From positions 558,001-622,000 of the forward strand of contig NZ_CP060696.1 in the NCBI RefSeq assembly GCF_014467055.1: DNA of 64,000 bases, read 5' to 3'. Source of the DNA: Caproicibacterium amylolyticum. GTDB taxonomy: Bacteria > Bacillota > Clostridia > Oscillospirales > Acutalibacteraceae. Within the stretch, counting starts at the first letter, position 1, and each line of letters begins with the position of its first letter. Below the pieces are notes generated by a model, which was given only the letters and a program-made list of their open reading frames with translations, was not told the origin of the DNA and made no database searches. Below are positions 1 to 9,146 of this stretch, piece after piece. The position numbers and the translations under genes are program-made.

Positions 1-52
1 GAAACATGGCATCGCCGTGCGGTATTTTTTCTTTTAGTGAATCATGGTCCAT
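1..52 (-). CDS. AraC-family transcriptional regulator, N-terminal fragment (cut by window edge)
   Basis: Only the first 17 codons are inside the window, reading from an ATG at 52 toward base 1. The peptide contains Lys-Ile-Pro-His-Gly-Asp-Ala-Met-Phe, which resembles the start of the sugar-sensing cupin domain of AraC regulators (typically an HG(T/D)xLFP motif). An AAAGG lies about 10 bases before the ATG. It is divergent from the GH31 gene, a common arrangement for a local sugar-responsive activator. The family call rests on a short motif plus context and could be wrong. Confidence 0.45.
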   Translation of the reverse strand, partial: MDHDSLKEKIPHGDAMF

Positions 53-129
53 TTTGACTGTGCCTTTCTGAAAACAGCAGGATTGTGTTAATACTTGTTA
101 ATTTTATTCAAGATTTAAGAATTAGAAAT

Positions 130-150
130 CAGTATAGTATCAGTATACTG
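130..150 (+). promoter_or_regulatory. Repeat/palindrome upstream of the GH31 gene, candidate operator
   Basis: CAGTATA occurs at 130-136 and again at 141-147, 11 bp apart, and the second copy lies in the perfect palindrome CAGTATACTG (141-150). It sits about 25 bp upstream of the GH31 start in the divergent gap, where an AraC-type or other regulator would be expected to bind. No clear -35/-10 pair was found. Function is inferred. Confidence 0.3.
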
Positions 151-172
151 TAAATTGAATTGAGGTGCAATC

Positions 173-2152
173 ATGTCTTTCTTTAAAGAAAATCATGCGC
201 TCGTTTTTCAGAAGCGGGGCGAAACTTTGCGCATTGAAGCGTGGGGAAACAATGCCCTGCGTGTGCGCTGTGCAAAATTCGGCCGCTTCAACAGCTGTGA
301 CTGGGCGCTTTCGCCCGCTCCGGAGGCTGTGCCGGAGATTTCGATTGAAGAACAGCAGGCAACCATTCAGAACGGCAAAATCCGTGCCTGTGTAAATTTT
401 GCCGGTGTGCTTACGTTTTATAAAGAAGACGAGCAGATTTTGCAGGAATATTTCCGTTGCTATGACGGTACCGTCAGCCGCGAGAGCCGGTGTACAAAAG
501 TAATCGCACGTGAATTTACACCAATCGTCGGCGGGGACTATCAGCTGCACGTGCGTTTTGAAAGCGATGACCGTGAAAAAATCTTTGGAATGGGGCAGTA
601 CCAGCATCCCTATCTGGATCAAAAGGGCTGTGTGCTGGAGTTGGCGCAGCGAAACTCACAGGTCACGGTGCCATTTGCCGTTTCCAGTTTGGGTTACGGC
701 TTCCTGTGGAACAATCCGGCAGTGGGCAGAGTTTCTTTCGGAAAAAACTGCACCGAATGGGTTGCAGAAGCAACGGATCAGATGGACTACTGGGTTACTG
801 CGGACGACACGCCCGCAGCCATTTTGCAGAACTACACGGCAGTTACCGGCCGCGCGCCGCTGATGCCGGAAAATGTGCTGGGACTTTGGCAGTGCAAACT
901 GCGCTACCGCACACAGGAGGAAGTGCTGACCGTTGCCAGAAAGTACAAGGAACTCGGCATTCCGCTGGATGTTATTGTTATTGACTTTTTTCACTGGATT
1001 CGGCAGGGTGACTGGGGCTTTGACCCGCAGTACTGGCCTGACCCGAAAGCAATGGTGGACGAGCTGCACGCCATGGGTACGCGCGTCATGGTTTCCGTCT
1101 GGCCGTCGGTTGACCGCAAGTGCAGCCACTTTGAGGAAATGTATGAAAAAGGTCTGCTGGTCACTACGGAACACGGTACGATTCAGACCTACGATTTTAA
1201 CGGTGACTGCGTTACCTTTGATGCCATGAATCCAGAAGCGCGGGACTTCATCTGGAAAGTCTGCAAGGAGAATTACACAAAGTTCGGCATTGATTTCTTT
1301 TGGCTGGACAATGCGGAGCCGGATTACGCGGTGTATGACTTTGCAAATTACCGCTATTACCTTGGACCGGCGCTGAAGGTCAGCAATATCTATCCGCTGC
1401 TGTATACAAAAGCCTTTTTCGACGGACAGCACAGTGAAAATCGTTCTGACTTTGTCAACCTTGTGCGCAGTGCATGGGCAGGCAGCCAAAAATATGCGGC
1501 ATTGGTCTGGTCCGGTGATGTGCCCAGCACCTTTGAAGCTTTCCGTGATCAGATTGTGGGCGGTTTGAACATCGGTCTTGCGGGCATTCCGTGGTGGACT
1601 TCCGACATTGGCGGTTTTATGGACGGCGACGGCAGTGATCCGGCCTTCGTACAGCTGCTGATTCGCTGGTTCCAGTTTGCTGTGTTCTGCCCGGCACTGC
1701 GTATGCACGGTGACCGCGACCCGCACAACATTCCTCCGCTGGATGACAAAGACTTTGGCGGAGGCTACTTGTACACTGGTCAGCCGAATGAACTTTGGAG
1801 CTACGGCGAAGAGGCATTTGCAATCATGAAGAAGTATTTGCAGCTGCGCTTGAAGCTGAAGCCGTATTTGGTACAGCTTTCAAAAGAAGCGCATGAAACA
1901 GGTGCACCCATGATGCGTACCATGTTTTATGAGTTCCCGCAGGATGAAAAGTGCTGGAACATCAGTGACCAGTATATGTTTGGCTCGGAATATCTGGTGG
2001 CACCGGTGCTGTACGCTGACCAGACCTCCAGAGAAGTCTATTTGCCAAAGGGCAACTGGAGTGCACTGTATAGTGGTAAAGAGTACGCAGGAGGTACAAC
2101 GATTACGTGCAGTACGCCGATTGACTGTATTCCTGTTTTTCGTAAAAAGTAA
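173..2152 (+). CDS. Glycoside hydrolase family 31 (alpha-xylosidase/alpha-glucosidase type)
   Basis: The 659-residue protein has no signal peptide, so it should act in the cytoplasm, removing alpha-linked xylose or glucose from imported oligosaccharides. An N-terminal beta-sandwich (about 1-210) precedes the GH31 barrel. The likely catalytic nucleophile is Asp379 in a Trp-Leu-Asp-Asn-Ala-Glu-Pro motif and the likely acid/base is Asp449 in Trp-Ser-Gly-Asp. The WLDNAEP form recalls the WMDATEP of xyloglucan alpha-xylosidases more than the classical maltase motif, but substrate cannot be fixed from sequence. GAGGTG precedes the ATG at 173. It is monocistronic, ends at a strong hairpin, and is divergent from a regulator fragment. 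Confidence 0.9.
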   Translation: MSFFKENHALVFQKRGETLRIEAWGNNALRVRCAKFGRFNSCDWALSPAPEAVPEISIEEQQATIQNGKIRACVNFAGVLTFYKEDEQILQEYFRCYDGTVSRESRCTKVIAREFTPIVGGDYQLHVRFESDDREKIFGMGQYQHPYLDQKGCVLELAQRNSQVTVPFAVSSLGYGFLWNNPAVGRVSFGKNCTEWVAEATDQMDYWVTADDTPAAILQNYTAVTGRAPLMPENVLGLWQCKLRYRTQEEVLTVARKYKELGIPLDVIVIDFFHWIRQGDWGFDPQYWPDPKAMVDELHAMGTRVMVSVWPSVDRKCSHFEEMYEKGLLVTTEHGTIQTYDFNGDCVTFDAMNPEARDFIWKVCKENYTKFGIDFFWLDNAEPDYAVYDFANYRYYLGPALKVSNIYPLLYTKAFFDGQHSENRSDFVNLVRSAWAGSQKYAALVWSGDVPSTFEAFRDQIVGGLNIGLAGIPWWTSDIGGFMDGDGSDPAFVQLLIRWFQFAVFCPALRMHGDRDPHNIPPLDDKDFGGGYLYTGQPNELWSYGEEAFAIMKKYLQLRLKLKPYLVQLSKEAHETGAPMMRTMFYEFPQDEKCWNISDQYMFGSEYLVAPVLYADQTSREVYLPKGNWSALYSGKEYAGGTTITCSTPIDCIPVFRKK

Positions 2153-2170
2153 TTAACTGTGCTCATCAAT

Positions 2171-2221
2171 AAAGGGCGGGCAAATCCGAAGTTTTCACTT
2201 CGGATTTGCCCGCCCTTTTGT
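2171..2221. terminator. Strong intrinsic terminator between GH31 gene and chemoreceptor gene
   Basis: A perfect 21-bp inverted repeat (2171-2191 with 2198-2218) and a 6-base loop are followed by TTTTGTTT. It lies between convergent genes and can serve both strands, though the T-tract is better on the plus strand. Confidence 0.92.
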
Positions 2222-2244
2222 TTAATTGAATATCTTGCGGAAAA

Positions 2245-4364
2245 TCAGTATTTGCTGGAAGTGCTCATCTGGGAGACTCCATCATAATCTGCGCTGTTGT
2301 CTATTGTGGTCGGTACACTGGCAGTGCTGGAAGCAGTGACAGAGACAGCAGCTGCAGTTTCACCGCTCAGTTGGAACTGTTCAACCATATCCTTCAGCAT
2401 CTGAGCCTGACCGGAAAGTTCTTCGGATGCAGCGGCGGACTCTTCGGAAGTAGCGGACGTTGTTTGTACAACACTGGAAATCTGGTCGATTCCTTGCGTA
2501 ATCTGCGTAATGGAATCAGACTGGTTGTGTGACGTTTCTGCAATCTTGTTGATACTTTCGGCGGTTTCATTGGTACCATTTACAGCATTGAGCAGCGACT
2601 TAGCGGTTTCATCTGCTATTTGTGAACCATGTGCAACAGCCTGCAGTGAGCGCTCAATCAGTTCCGATGTACTCTGGGAAGCCGCTGCGGATTTGCTGGC
2701 CAGGTTGCGGACTTCATCAGCGACTACAGAGAAGCCTTTACCTGCTTCGCCGGCACGCGCTGCTTCTACCGCGGCGTTAAGTGCAAGTATATTCGTTTGG
2801 AAAGCAATGTCTTCAATCGTTTTAATGATCTTGCTGATTTGGTCAGAACTGCTGCTGATGTCAGACATGGCGTGAATCATTTCCTGCATTTGACTGTTGC
2901 TTTCCAGCAGCTGACTGTTCACAGTTTTCATGCTGGCATTTGCGTGCAGTGCTTTGTCGGCATTGTCGCGTACTTGTATGGAAATTTCATCGATTGTTGC
3001 CGCCAACTCTTCTACAGAAGAGGCCTGTTCCGTTGCACCTTGGCTGAGGGCCTGTGCACCTGCAGATACCTGATCAGAGCCGCTTGCAACTTGCTCTGCT
3101 GACTGCTGAATCGTGCGGATTGTGGTGCTAAGCGACTCGGAAATATTTTGCAGGGATACTTTTACTTTAGAAAACTCGCCGGCGTAATCATATTTTAAAT
3201 TGAAATTTAAGTTTCTGTTAGCAATTTCATTGAGCACATCGGCGATTTCATCTATGTAATTTACGTAATCCCGCAGCCGTGTAACTGTTTTGTTGAAATT
3301 GAAAGCCAGCTCGCCAAACTCATCATTGGATTGGAAAGTGATTTTTTCATTTAATTGTCCTTCGGCAATTTTTCTGGCAACGCTGTCAAGTTCTTTAACA
3401 GGTTTGTTGACCATGCGGCCGACGAGCAGAGTAATGAGAGCAATCAGAATCAGAATGGACAGGGCTGCAATAATTACCAATGTGCGGGTCAGCGTGTCCA
3501 GTGCACTCATGATCTCATTTTTGGGAACATAGGAAACTGCAGTCCAACTGCTGTTCGGAATGGCAGCTACGTCCATATAAATGCTGTCGTTTCCGCTGCC
3601 GTAGGTGATAATGCCGGTTTTTTTCTGTTTCAGTGCATTTGCCACAAACTGGTACATGCCGTTGGTCTGTTTGTCCAGTGTTACGCCTACAGCGGAATCT
3701 TCTTTGGCACCAATTACCGTGTTGGTTTTTGTGTCCACCAAAAATGCACCACCGGTAGTTTCAATGGTAATCGGCTTTATCATTTTTGTAATAGCGCTCA
3801 AAGAGATATCTGCTGCGGCAACACCTTTGACATTGCCGTTTTTGTCTTTCAGTTTAGCAGAGGCACTGACCACATAACTTTTGGTGTCAGCATCTAAATA
3901 AGCAGGCCCCAGGGTAAAGTCGTCTGATTGTATACCAACCTTGTACCAGTCTCTTACACGTGGATCATAACTGGCATCAGGTGTAAAGGTAACGCCCAGG
4001 AATTTGCCATTTGTATAGCCAATGTACATCCCGTTTGAGAAAGCATCGTACTGGTTTGCAGTAGTTTTTAAAAAACTGAGCGTATCGGCACTCGTTTTAG
4101 GTGAGTGGTACTCCAGCGCTGTGCGCTGTGCCTTCAGTGCCGCAAGATTCTCCTGTACCATGCCATTAATTTGATTTACTACGCTGTCACTGCTTTTTGA
4201 AAGAATGGTCTCACTGCGGGACAGCAGTATGTTAGCACCGGCATTGTAAACGATTAATAGGATAATAATAATTGCGGCGGCTACTGCAGTCAGCAGGGAG
4301 AGGAGCAGCTTGGCCAGAATACTGGTTCTCTTTTTGCGGGCTGCGTGTTACTAGGTGTTTTCAT
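2245..4364 (-). CDS. Methyl-accepting chemotaxis protein, 5' end frameshifted
   Basis: This is a transmembrane chemoreceptor that signals to CheA/CheW. The uninterrupted frame begins at the codon for Met at 4161, giving 638 residues: a dCache-like sensor domain, a second membrane helix around residues 224-250, HAMP, and the coiled-coil signalling domain with the conserved [11 protein letters not shown] hairpin tip. Met4161 is not the true start: the same frame continues upstream through [16 protein letters not shown], the expected first membrane helix, with no start codon before a stop near 4350. The only ATG with a ribosome site (AGAGGAGA at 4371-4378) is at 4364 and enters this frame only if one base is restored near 4338. 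It is either a sequencing error or a real disabling mutation. Confidence 0.85.
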
Positions 4365-4380
4365 AAAAACATTCTCCTCT

Positions 4381-4913
4381 AAATTATTTTCGTTAAAACA
4401 CATAAAGATTTTTGTGAATACGAAAACAAATTTTAAAACTATGAATATATGTAAGTGTATTTATTATATAGCATGATACCAGTAATGTCTATAATTCTAT
4501 TTAAAGAATAAGCAATATTACTCGAAATATAGATATATTATACATTAAAAATGAATTTAGTTGAATAAAAACAAGCTATATAAATATTGATGAATTGGAA
4601 AACCTCAAAATTTAAATTCAAAAAATGTATGGATTTTACTATGACGGATTTTAATTACACGTAAAAGCAATATAACGCAAAAGTGCCTTTCAAACACCTG
4701 CAACGCAGAATCTGAAAGGTACTCGAAGCTGGACGATGAATTACACCGTTAATTTTTGTAGTGGCCGAATTCATAGTGCCTTCGGCGTGGATATTTACGG
4801 TTCCGTCCACACGGTCGTGCTCAATTCTGGCTGATATGTAAATCCCTTATTAGCAAGTAAGAAATGAGATTTTAACAAACAAAAACAAAACGTCAACCCA
4901 ATAAGTTTCAAAG
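4381..4913. other. AT-rich intergenic stretch with an imperfect stem-loop and a possible gene remnant
   Basis: About 530 bases lack a convincing gene. 4381-4675 is strongly AT-rich and presumably holds the chemoreceptor promoter. 4679-4722 forms an imperfect stem (AGTGCCTTTCA with TGAAAGGTACT, 10 of 11 pairs plus a wobble) without a T-run. Around 4676-4850 the composition returns to coding-like and the minus strand stays open for over 50 codons without a good start; it may be a decayed gene. I do not recognise its product. Confidence 0.4.
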
Positions 4914-5489
4914 TTATTTTACCAGCCGCCGGATTTTCCGAATCGTTTTTGGCGGGACTGATTGCAATCCTTTGGAACCTGCCAGAATCACTTTGCCCGC
5001 CATGCGCATTCCTGAGGTGTGGAGAACCTCATACATGGCGTGAATGCAGCCGCTGCTTTGCCCGCACAGCCAATTAAACGGAAACGGTGTGCTGCACGCG
5101 GTCAGCAGTAAAAATTTCTGTGTCGGTTTCATCCTTCCGTGTGGTATACCGGCAGCATTTTCGGACATCATCAATCCGGCAGTACGGTCAAACAGCAGTT
5201 TCAGCGGCGCGGGTATGTTTGCCCAATAAGTCGGTGTGGCGATTACCGTGAAGTCGCTTTCCTGCAGCAGGCTCGAAATTTCCTGCATATCGTCCGCAAT
5301 GGGGCAGCTTTTCCCGCTGCGGCAGGCCATGCAGCCAGTGCAGGGGGAAATCTGTCTTTCATACACATTGATTACGCTAACTTTATAGCCGCATTTTTCC
5401 CCCTGTTCCACTGCGGCGGCGAGCATGTCTGCAACTTTGCCGTTTTTGCGCGGGGACGCCAAAATAGCGAGCATTTTCTTCTGGTTCAT
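4914..5489 (-). CDS. NADPH-dependent FMN reductase / flavodoxin-like oxidoreductase
   Basis: This 191-residue cytoplasmic protein has a flavodoxin fold and would bind FMN to reduce quinones, metals or other acceptors. The N-terminal Ala-Ser-Pro-Arg-Lys-Asn-Gly-Lys loop is the phosphate-binding motif of the iron-sulfur flavoprotein/WrbA-like family. Cys49-Thr-Gly-Cys-Met-Ala-Cys plus a later Cys make a compact Cys cluster as in iron-sulfur flavoproteins, although the spacing may not support a full cluster. Thr-Pro-Thr-Tyr-Trp-Ala-Asn is the second flavin contact. AAGGAG precedes the ATG. It is transcribed alone from a near-perfect promoter with an inverted repeat just downstream, suggesting a repressor that responds to redox or toxic compounds. 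Confidence 0.85.
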   Translation of the reverse strand: MNQKKMLAILASPRKNGKVADMLAAAVEQGEKCGYKVSVINVYERQISPCTGCMACRSGKSCPIADDMQEISSLLQESDFTVIATPTYWANIPAPLKLLFDRTAGLMMSENAAGIPHGRMKPTQKFLLLTACSTPFPFNWLCGQSSGCIHAMYEVLHTSGMRMAGKVILAGSKGLQSVPPKTIRKIRRLVK

Positions 5490-5519
5490 TTGAACGGCTC
5501 CTTTTGTAATTTTATAATA

Positions 5520-5538
5520 ATCATACTAACAGTACGAT
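5520..5538. promoter_or_regulatory. Candidate repressor operator next to the flavodoxin promoter
   Basis: ATCATACT-AAC-AGTACGAT is an inverted repeat with 7 of 8 arm positions matching. It begins one base past the -10 box, covering the expected transcription start. The position suits a HxlR-, MarR- or TetR-type repressor. No such regulator is adjacent. Confidence 0.5.
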
Positions 5539-5539
5539 T

Positions 5540-5568
5540 ATTATATTATAAGTATTAAAAACTGTCAA
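5540..5568 (-). promoter_or_regulatory. Sigma-A promoter of the flavodoxin-like gene
   Basis: On the minus strand TTGACA (5568-5563) and TATAAT (5545-5540) are separated by 17 bases, an exact consensus promoter pointing into the gene that starts at 5489. Confidence 0.85.
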
Positions 5569-5741
5569 GCAATCGCTATATAATTGTACATGTATGGCAT
5601 TATATAGGCAAAGCACTAAAATGTTCCCTTGCATATGTTCTAAATGCTTTCAGAAAAAATAGAAAATTTCCAATTATAAATGCACGTTTTTCCGCCGCTC
5701 GTCCGTGTTATGGATGAAGGCGGAGAAAGAGTGGTGAGAAA

Positions 5742-6282
5742 ATGAAAAAAGAACTGCGTTCGGAGGAGTTTCTGCGGGACACAATGGATAGGTTCACAAA
5801 AACGGTTTATCTACTGGCACTCAGTCAGGTACATCGCAGCGAGGATGCAGAGGATATTTGTCAGGATGTGTTTCTGCGCCTGCTGCAGGACGATACATTT
5901 TTTTTCTGACGAGGAGCATCTGAAAGCATGGCTGCTGCGCGTGACGCTGAACCGCTGCCGGGATTTCTTTCGGCTGGCGTTTAATCGCAAGCGCGATCCG
6001 CTGGAGGAGAACCGTACAGAAAAAGAGGCACCGCCGCTGGAAAACGATGTGTGGGAAAGTGTGGACAGTCTGCCGCCGAAGCTGCGTGCGGTGGTTCACC
6101 TGCACTACGCGGAGGGCTACTCCTGTGAAGAAATTGCGGGTATTTTAAACTGTACCTGCACAGCGGTGAACTCCCGCCTGCACCGGGCGCGTAAACAGTT
6201 GAAGCTGGAATTGACAGACAGCGAACAAACAGTATTGAAACCGGAGGGAAACCAGCATGAAAAATCTACACAATGCTTATAA
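5742..6282 (+). pseudogene. ECF-type RNA polymerase sigma factor, interrupted by a frameshift in a T8 tract
   Basis: An extracytoplasmic-function sigma factor of about 180 residues would direct polymerase to stress genes. Translation from the ATG at 5742 gives region 2 (Glu-Asp-Ala-Glu-Asp-Ile-Cys-Gln-Asp-Val-Phe, where sigma factors contact core polymerase) and then runs through eight T residues (5898-5905) to a TGA at 5907. Removing one T joins it to the downstream frame, which continues with region 4 (Pro-Lys-Leu-Arg-Ala-Val-Val-His-Leu-His-Tyr and a helix-turn-helix to about 6215) and stops at 6282. The two halves together are full length and colinear. It overlaps the next gene by 26 bases. 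It may be a sequencing error, a phase-variable tract, or a product of slippage. Confidence 0.85.
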
Positions 6283-7360
6283 GAAGCATATGGAGAATCA
6301 AATGAGTGAAGAAAATTTTAATGAACTGAAATCCCGCATTTTATGCGCTTCCCGCGAAGCGAGGGTACAGCAGAGCACGGCTGCCACTGCTGCGGCACAC
6401 AAAAACCGCCCGGTGTACGGCCACCCCGCACTGCGGCGTGTTACCGCCTGTGTCTGTGCGCTGGCGGTGGTGTGCGGCGCGGTGCTGGTCAGTGGAATGC
6501 AGAACGGCAGTATGCCAGTGCAGCCCAGTGCAGCAGGAACCGTCGCTGCCAGTCATACCAATGGCAACTGGTTCTGTCTAGCAGTTTATGCAGCGGGTAG
6601 CGATACCAAAACCGTACAGGCAGCAGGGGCAAAGGCAATTAAAAACTTTGATTTTTATAGTCAGGAAAATATTGTAGAGTTTGGCAAGCATCGTGCAATT
6701 ACGGACTTTGTATTTTCGATGAAATGCGATGGCAAAAACATTCGTGAGTTGAAATATGAAATCAGCGGGAAACCCACATTTGCTATCAGCGGAAATCCTA
6801 AGCGCGAAGGTTATCCTTACAATCCCTATGATTATCTGCCGAAAGAAAAAACTTTTACTAGCTTTACTGCAAAACCTGGAGATGACCTGAGCAAATACCG
6901 CATCCACTGCGTTGCAGAGATTACTCCAGAGGAGGATGCACTGCTGAAGTCCATTAAGGACGGAATACGATACACTCGGAAAGAAGCGGAGGAAATCAAG
7001 GCTCGTGCAAATGCGGGAGAGGACACTTCCTCTGAACTTGGGCCAGACCGTACAATTCAGGATGTAAAAATCAATAATGTGCTGGATGGAACTATTATTT
7101 CTATTACAGCAGTATTTCAGGATGGTACTACACAAAAGGCACGCTACCAGCTTAATGCTGCAAAGGACTACTTGGACAAAATTCGCGCATGGCAGGTAGG
7201 TGGACATCAGATTGAAAAGAAGTACGAAAAGGCAAGTGCCAATTTTTCTACCAAAGAGGGTGCTCCAAAAACAAAAGAACAAATAGAAATGGAACAGGAA
7301 TGTGAGAAACTGGATAGCAGAACACTTGATAAATTGTACTACATCACCGAGTTGAAATAA
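6257..7360 (+). CDS. Membrane protein, probable anti-sigma factor for the adjacent ECF sigma
   Basis: The 367-residue protein has a short cytoplasmic N-terminus (about 1-60, with a helical segment that could clasp a sigma factor), one membrane helix at about 61-80, and a roughly 285-residue extracytoplasmic C-terminal region. I do not recognise a named domain in the outer part. The start lies inside the sigma gene (26-base overlap), the usual signature of translational coupling between an ECF sigma and its anti-sigma. The upstream GGAGGG site supports the ATG at 6257. The anti-sigma role is inferred from topology and position. If the sigma gene is truly broken, this protein would have no local partner. 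Confidence 0.7.
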   Translation: MKNLHNAYKKHMENQMSEENFNELKSRILCASREARVQQSTAATAAAHKNRPVYGHPALRRVTACVCALAVVCGAVLVSGMQNGSMPVQPSAAGTVAASHTNGNWFCLAVYAAGSDTKTVQAAGAKAIKNFDFYSQENIVEFGKHRAITDFVFSMKCDGKNIRELKYEISGKPTFAISGNPKREGYPYNPYDYLPKEKTFTSFTAKPGDDLSKYRIHCVAEITPEEDALLKSIKDGIRYTRKEAEEIKARANAGEDTSSELGPDRTIQDVKINNVLDGTIISITAVFQDGTTQKARYQLNAAKDYLDKIRAWQVGGHQIEKKYEKASANFSTKEGAPKTKEQIEMEQECEKLDSRTLDKLYYITELK

Positions 7361-7414
7361 GGACCGCTTCTAAACTTTACAAGCACAAAACTTTACGCAA
7401 ATCGCACACTTTTA

Positions 7415-7459
7415 AAAGGCAGGCAGAAAGCAAAAAAATGCTTCTGCCTGCTTCTTTTG
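7415..7459 (+). terminator. Intrinsic terminator after the anti-sigma-like gene
   Basis: An inverted repeat (GCAGGCAGAAAGC with GCTTCTGCCTGC, one bulge) is followed by TTCTTTTG. It closes the sigma/anti-sigma unit. Confidence 0.75.
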
Positions 7460-7578
7460 TTTGCACTATGCAGGTTTTACCGAACTTTAATCTGATTTTT
7501 ACAGGAACTGGGCTTTGTTTGTGTGCTTTTTGGTTAAAATAAAAGGAAATGAAACATAGGGGAAAGGAAGAGATCCGT

Positions 7579-8931
7579 ATGAGAAATCATCCTGTGCGCA
7601 GAATCCTAATCATTTCGGTTGTTGCAACAGTGCTGATTGTCTGCACGATTTGTGCGGCGGCCGGTTTTCAAAGACTGTCAAATTTGAATTTTCAGTTCGG
7701 CACCAGCAGCGCGGCCGCAGCGTATCCGAATACCAAATTTGCGGTTGTCAGCGATACGCATCTGTATGATACATCTCTCGGTACGGCCGGCAATGCCTTT
7801 GAAAAATGCATGGAGTCAGACCGGAAACTGCTGAAAAACAGTGAGGAACTTATCTCTTTCGGTATGAAGAAAATAGAAGCCTCCGGCGCGAAATTTGTGC
7901 TGGTGACCGGCGACCTTACGAAAGACGGCGAGCTGCTGAATCATCAGAAAATGGCGGCACAGCTTTCGGCCTTGAGGAAGCAGGGCATTAAAGTTTATGT
8001 GGTTCCCGGCAACCATGATGTCAGCAATCCGGGCGCGGTGCGATACGCGGGGAACAAGGAAACCACAGTGCCGAATATTACCGCTGCGCAGTTTGCCGAG
8101 ATTTACAAAAACTGTGGCTACGGCGATGCGATTCTACGCGACCCTTCCTCTTTAAGCTATGTGGCGCAGCCCCAGGCGGGGCTGTGGATTGTAGCGTTGG
8201 ACAGCTGCCGCTACAGCGAAAACAAACCGGGAGGAACAGAAACCGTTGGCGGCAGACTGACGCAGGCAGAGGTTAATTGGCTGGAGGGTGTTCTTGGGAA
8301 AGCAGAACAACAGAAAAAAGCTGTCATCGTGATGCAGCACCACGGCATTGTGGAGCATTGGAAAGGGCAGAGCAGCCTGCACCCGGATTATTTGGTGAAG
8401 GACTATCAGAACATCGGAAAGCTGCTGGCTTCCTACCATGTGCGGGCGGCGTTTACCGGGCATTACCATGCACAGGACATTACCGAGGGAACATTCGGGA
8501 CGTACGGCAGTTTGTACGACATTGAAACAGGTTCCATGATTACACCACCCTGCCCGGTGCGGTACTGTACGATTTCCGCAAAAAAATTGAATGTTTCCAC
8601 TGAGCGTATGATTGGGGAGATTCACCCCGGCACCGATTTTCAGAAAAATGCGGATATCTTTGTGCGGAAAACGATTTTAAATGAGGCAAATGAAGTGTTG
8701 AATAAATACCATGTTGTAGGCAATGACGCAGATTTGATAGCGAATCAGGTAGCTTCCGCTTTTGTGGCACATTACAACGGTGATGAAGACCCGACAAAAC
8801 GTCCGGCGTTTGACGAAAGCAAACTTTCACTCTGGGGCAGAATCGCATATGCCAAGGAACGTTACGTTCTTGACGGGCTGTGGAATGACCTGCCGCCGGC
8901 AGACAACAAGTGTACGATTCCTTTAAATTAA
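7579..8931 (+). CDS. Secreted or membrane-anchored metallophosphoesterase
   Basis: This calcineurin-like phosphoesterase of 450 residues uses two metal ions to hydrolyse phosphomonoesters or diesters. All motifs are visible: Ser-Asp-Thr-His, Thr-Gly-Asp-Leu-Thr-Lys-Asp-Gly-Glu, Pro-Gly-Asn-His-Asp, Gln-His-His-Gly and Gly-His-Tyr-His. An N-terminal hydrophobic helix (about 7-27) implies action outside the membrane. The start at 7579 is preferred over an in-frame ATG at 7549 because AAGGAAG lies 8 bases before it. The natural substrate (nucleotides, phospholipids, teichoic-acid intermediates) cannot be told. It is a single-gene unit ending at its own hairpin. Confidence 0.87.
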   Translation: MRNHPVRRILIISVVATVLIVCTICAAAGFQRLSNLNFQFGTSSAAAAYPNTKFAVVSDTHLYDTSLGTAGNAFEKCMESDRKLLKNSEELISFGMKKIEASGAKFVLVTGDLTKDGELLNHQKMAAQLSALRKQGIKVYVVPGNHDVSNPGAVRYAGNKETTVPNITAAQFAEIYKNCGYGDAILRDPSSLSYVAQPQAGLWIVALDSCRYSENKPGGTETVGGRLTQAEVNWLEGVLGKAEQQKKAVIVMQHHGIVEHWKGQSSLHPDYLVKDYQNIGKLLASYHVRAAFTGHYHAQDITEGTFGTYGSLYDIETGSMITPPCPVRYCTISAKKLNVSTERMIGEIHPGTDFQKNADIFVRKTILNEANEVLNKYHVVGNDADLIANQVASAFVAHYNGDEDPTKRPAFDESKLSLWGRIAYAKERYVLDGLWNDLPPADNKCTIPLN

Positions 8932-8940
8932 AATAGAAGA

Positions 8941-8995
8941 AGAAAAGAGAAACACTGCAGGAACATGATGCTCTGCGGTGTTTCTCTTTTCTTGA
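8941..8995 (+). terminator. Intrinsic terminator after the metallophosphoesterase gene
   Basis: AGAAAAGAGAAACACTGCAG pairs with CTGCGGTGTTTCTCTTTTCT (one wobble), with a T-rich 3' arm. Confidence 0.8.
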
Positions 8996-9050
8996 CGTTT
9001 TTTCCAATTCCTTTTACAATGAATCAGTAAGCTGCGCGCTGCTTTTGTAA

Positions 9051-9072
9051 TCTTATGAAAATCTTAAGACTT
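9051..9072 (+). promoter_or_regulatory. Direct repeat upstream of the VanRS-like operon, candidate response-regulator site
   Basis: TCTTATGAAAA and TCTTAAGACTT are consecutive 11-bp units. OmpR/PhoB-class regulators bind such 11-bp-spaced tandem repeats. The core GAAAATCTTAAGA recurs at 11017-11029 upstream of the carboxypeptidase gene. Confidence 0.55.
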
Positions 9073-9146
9073 TTGTGGATGCGGTCGCGGCCTGATTTGT
9101 TGTATGATAAAAAGGATTTTGGTTTTTAAAGGGCGGGCGGCGACTT

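Noticed and set aside
656..1726. 356-codon open frame antisense to the GH31 gene
   Set aside because: The plus strand carries the GH31 catalytic motifs; no independent support for the antisense frame.
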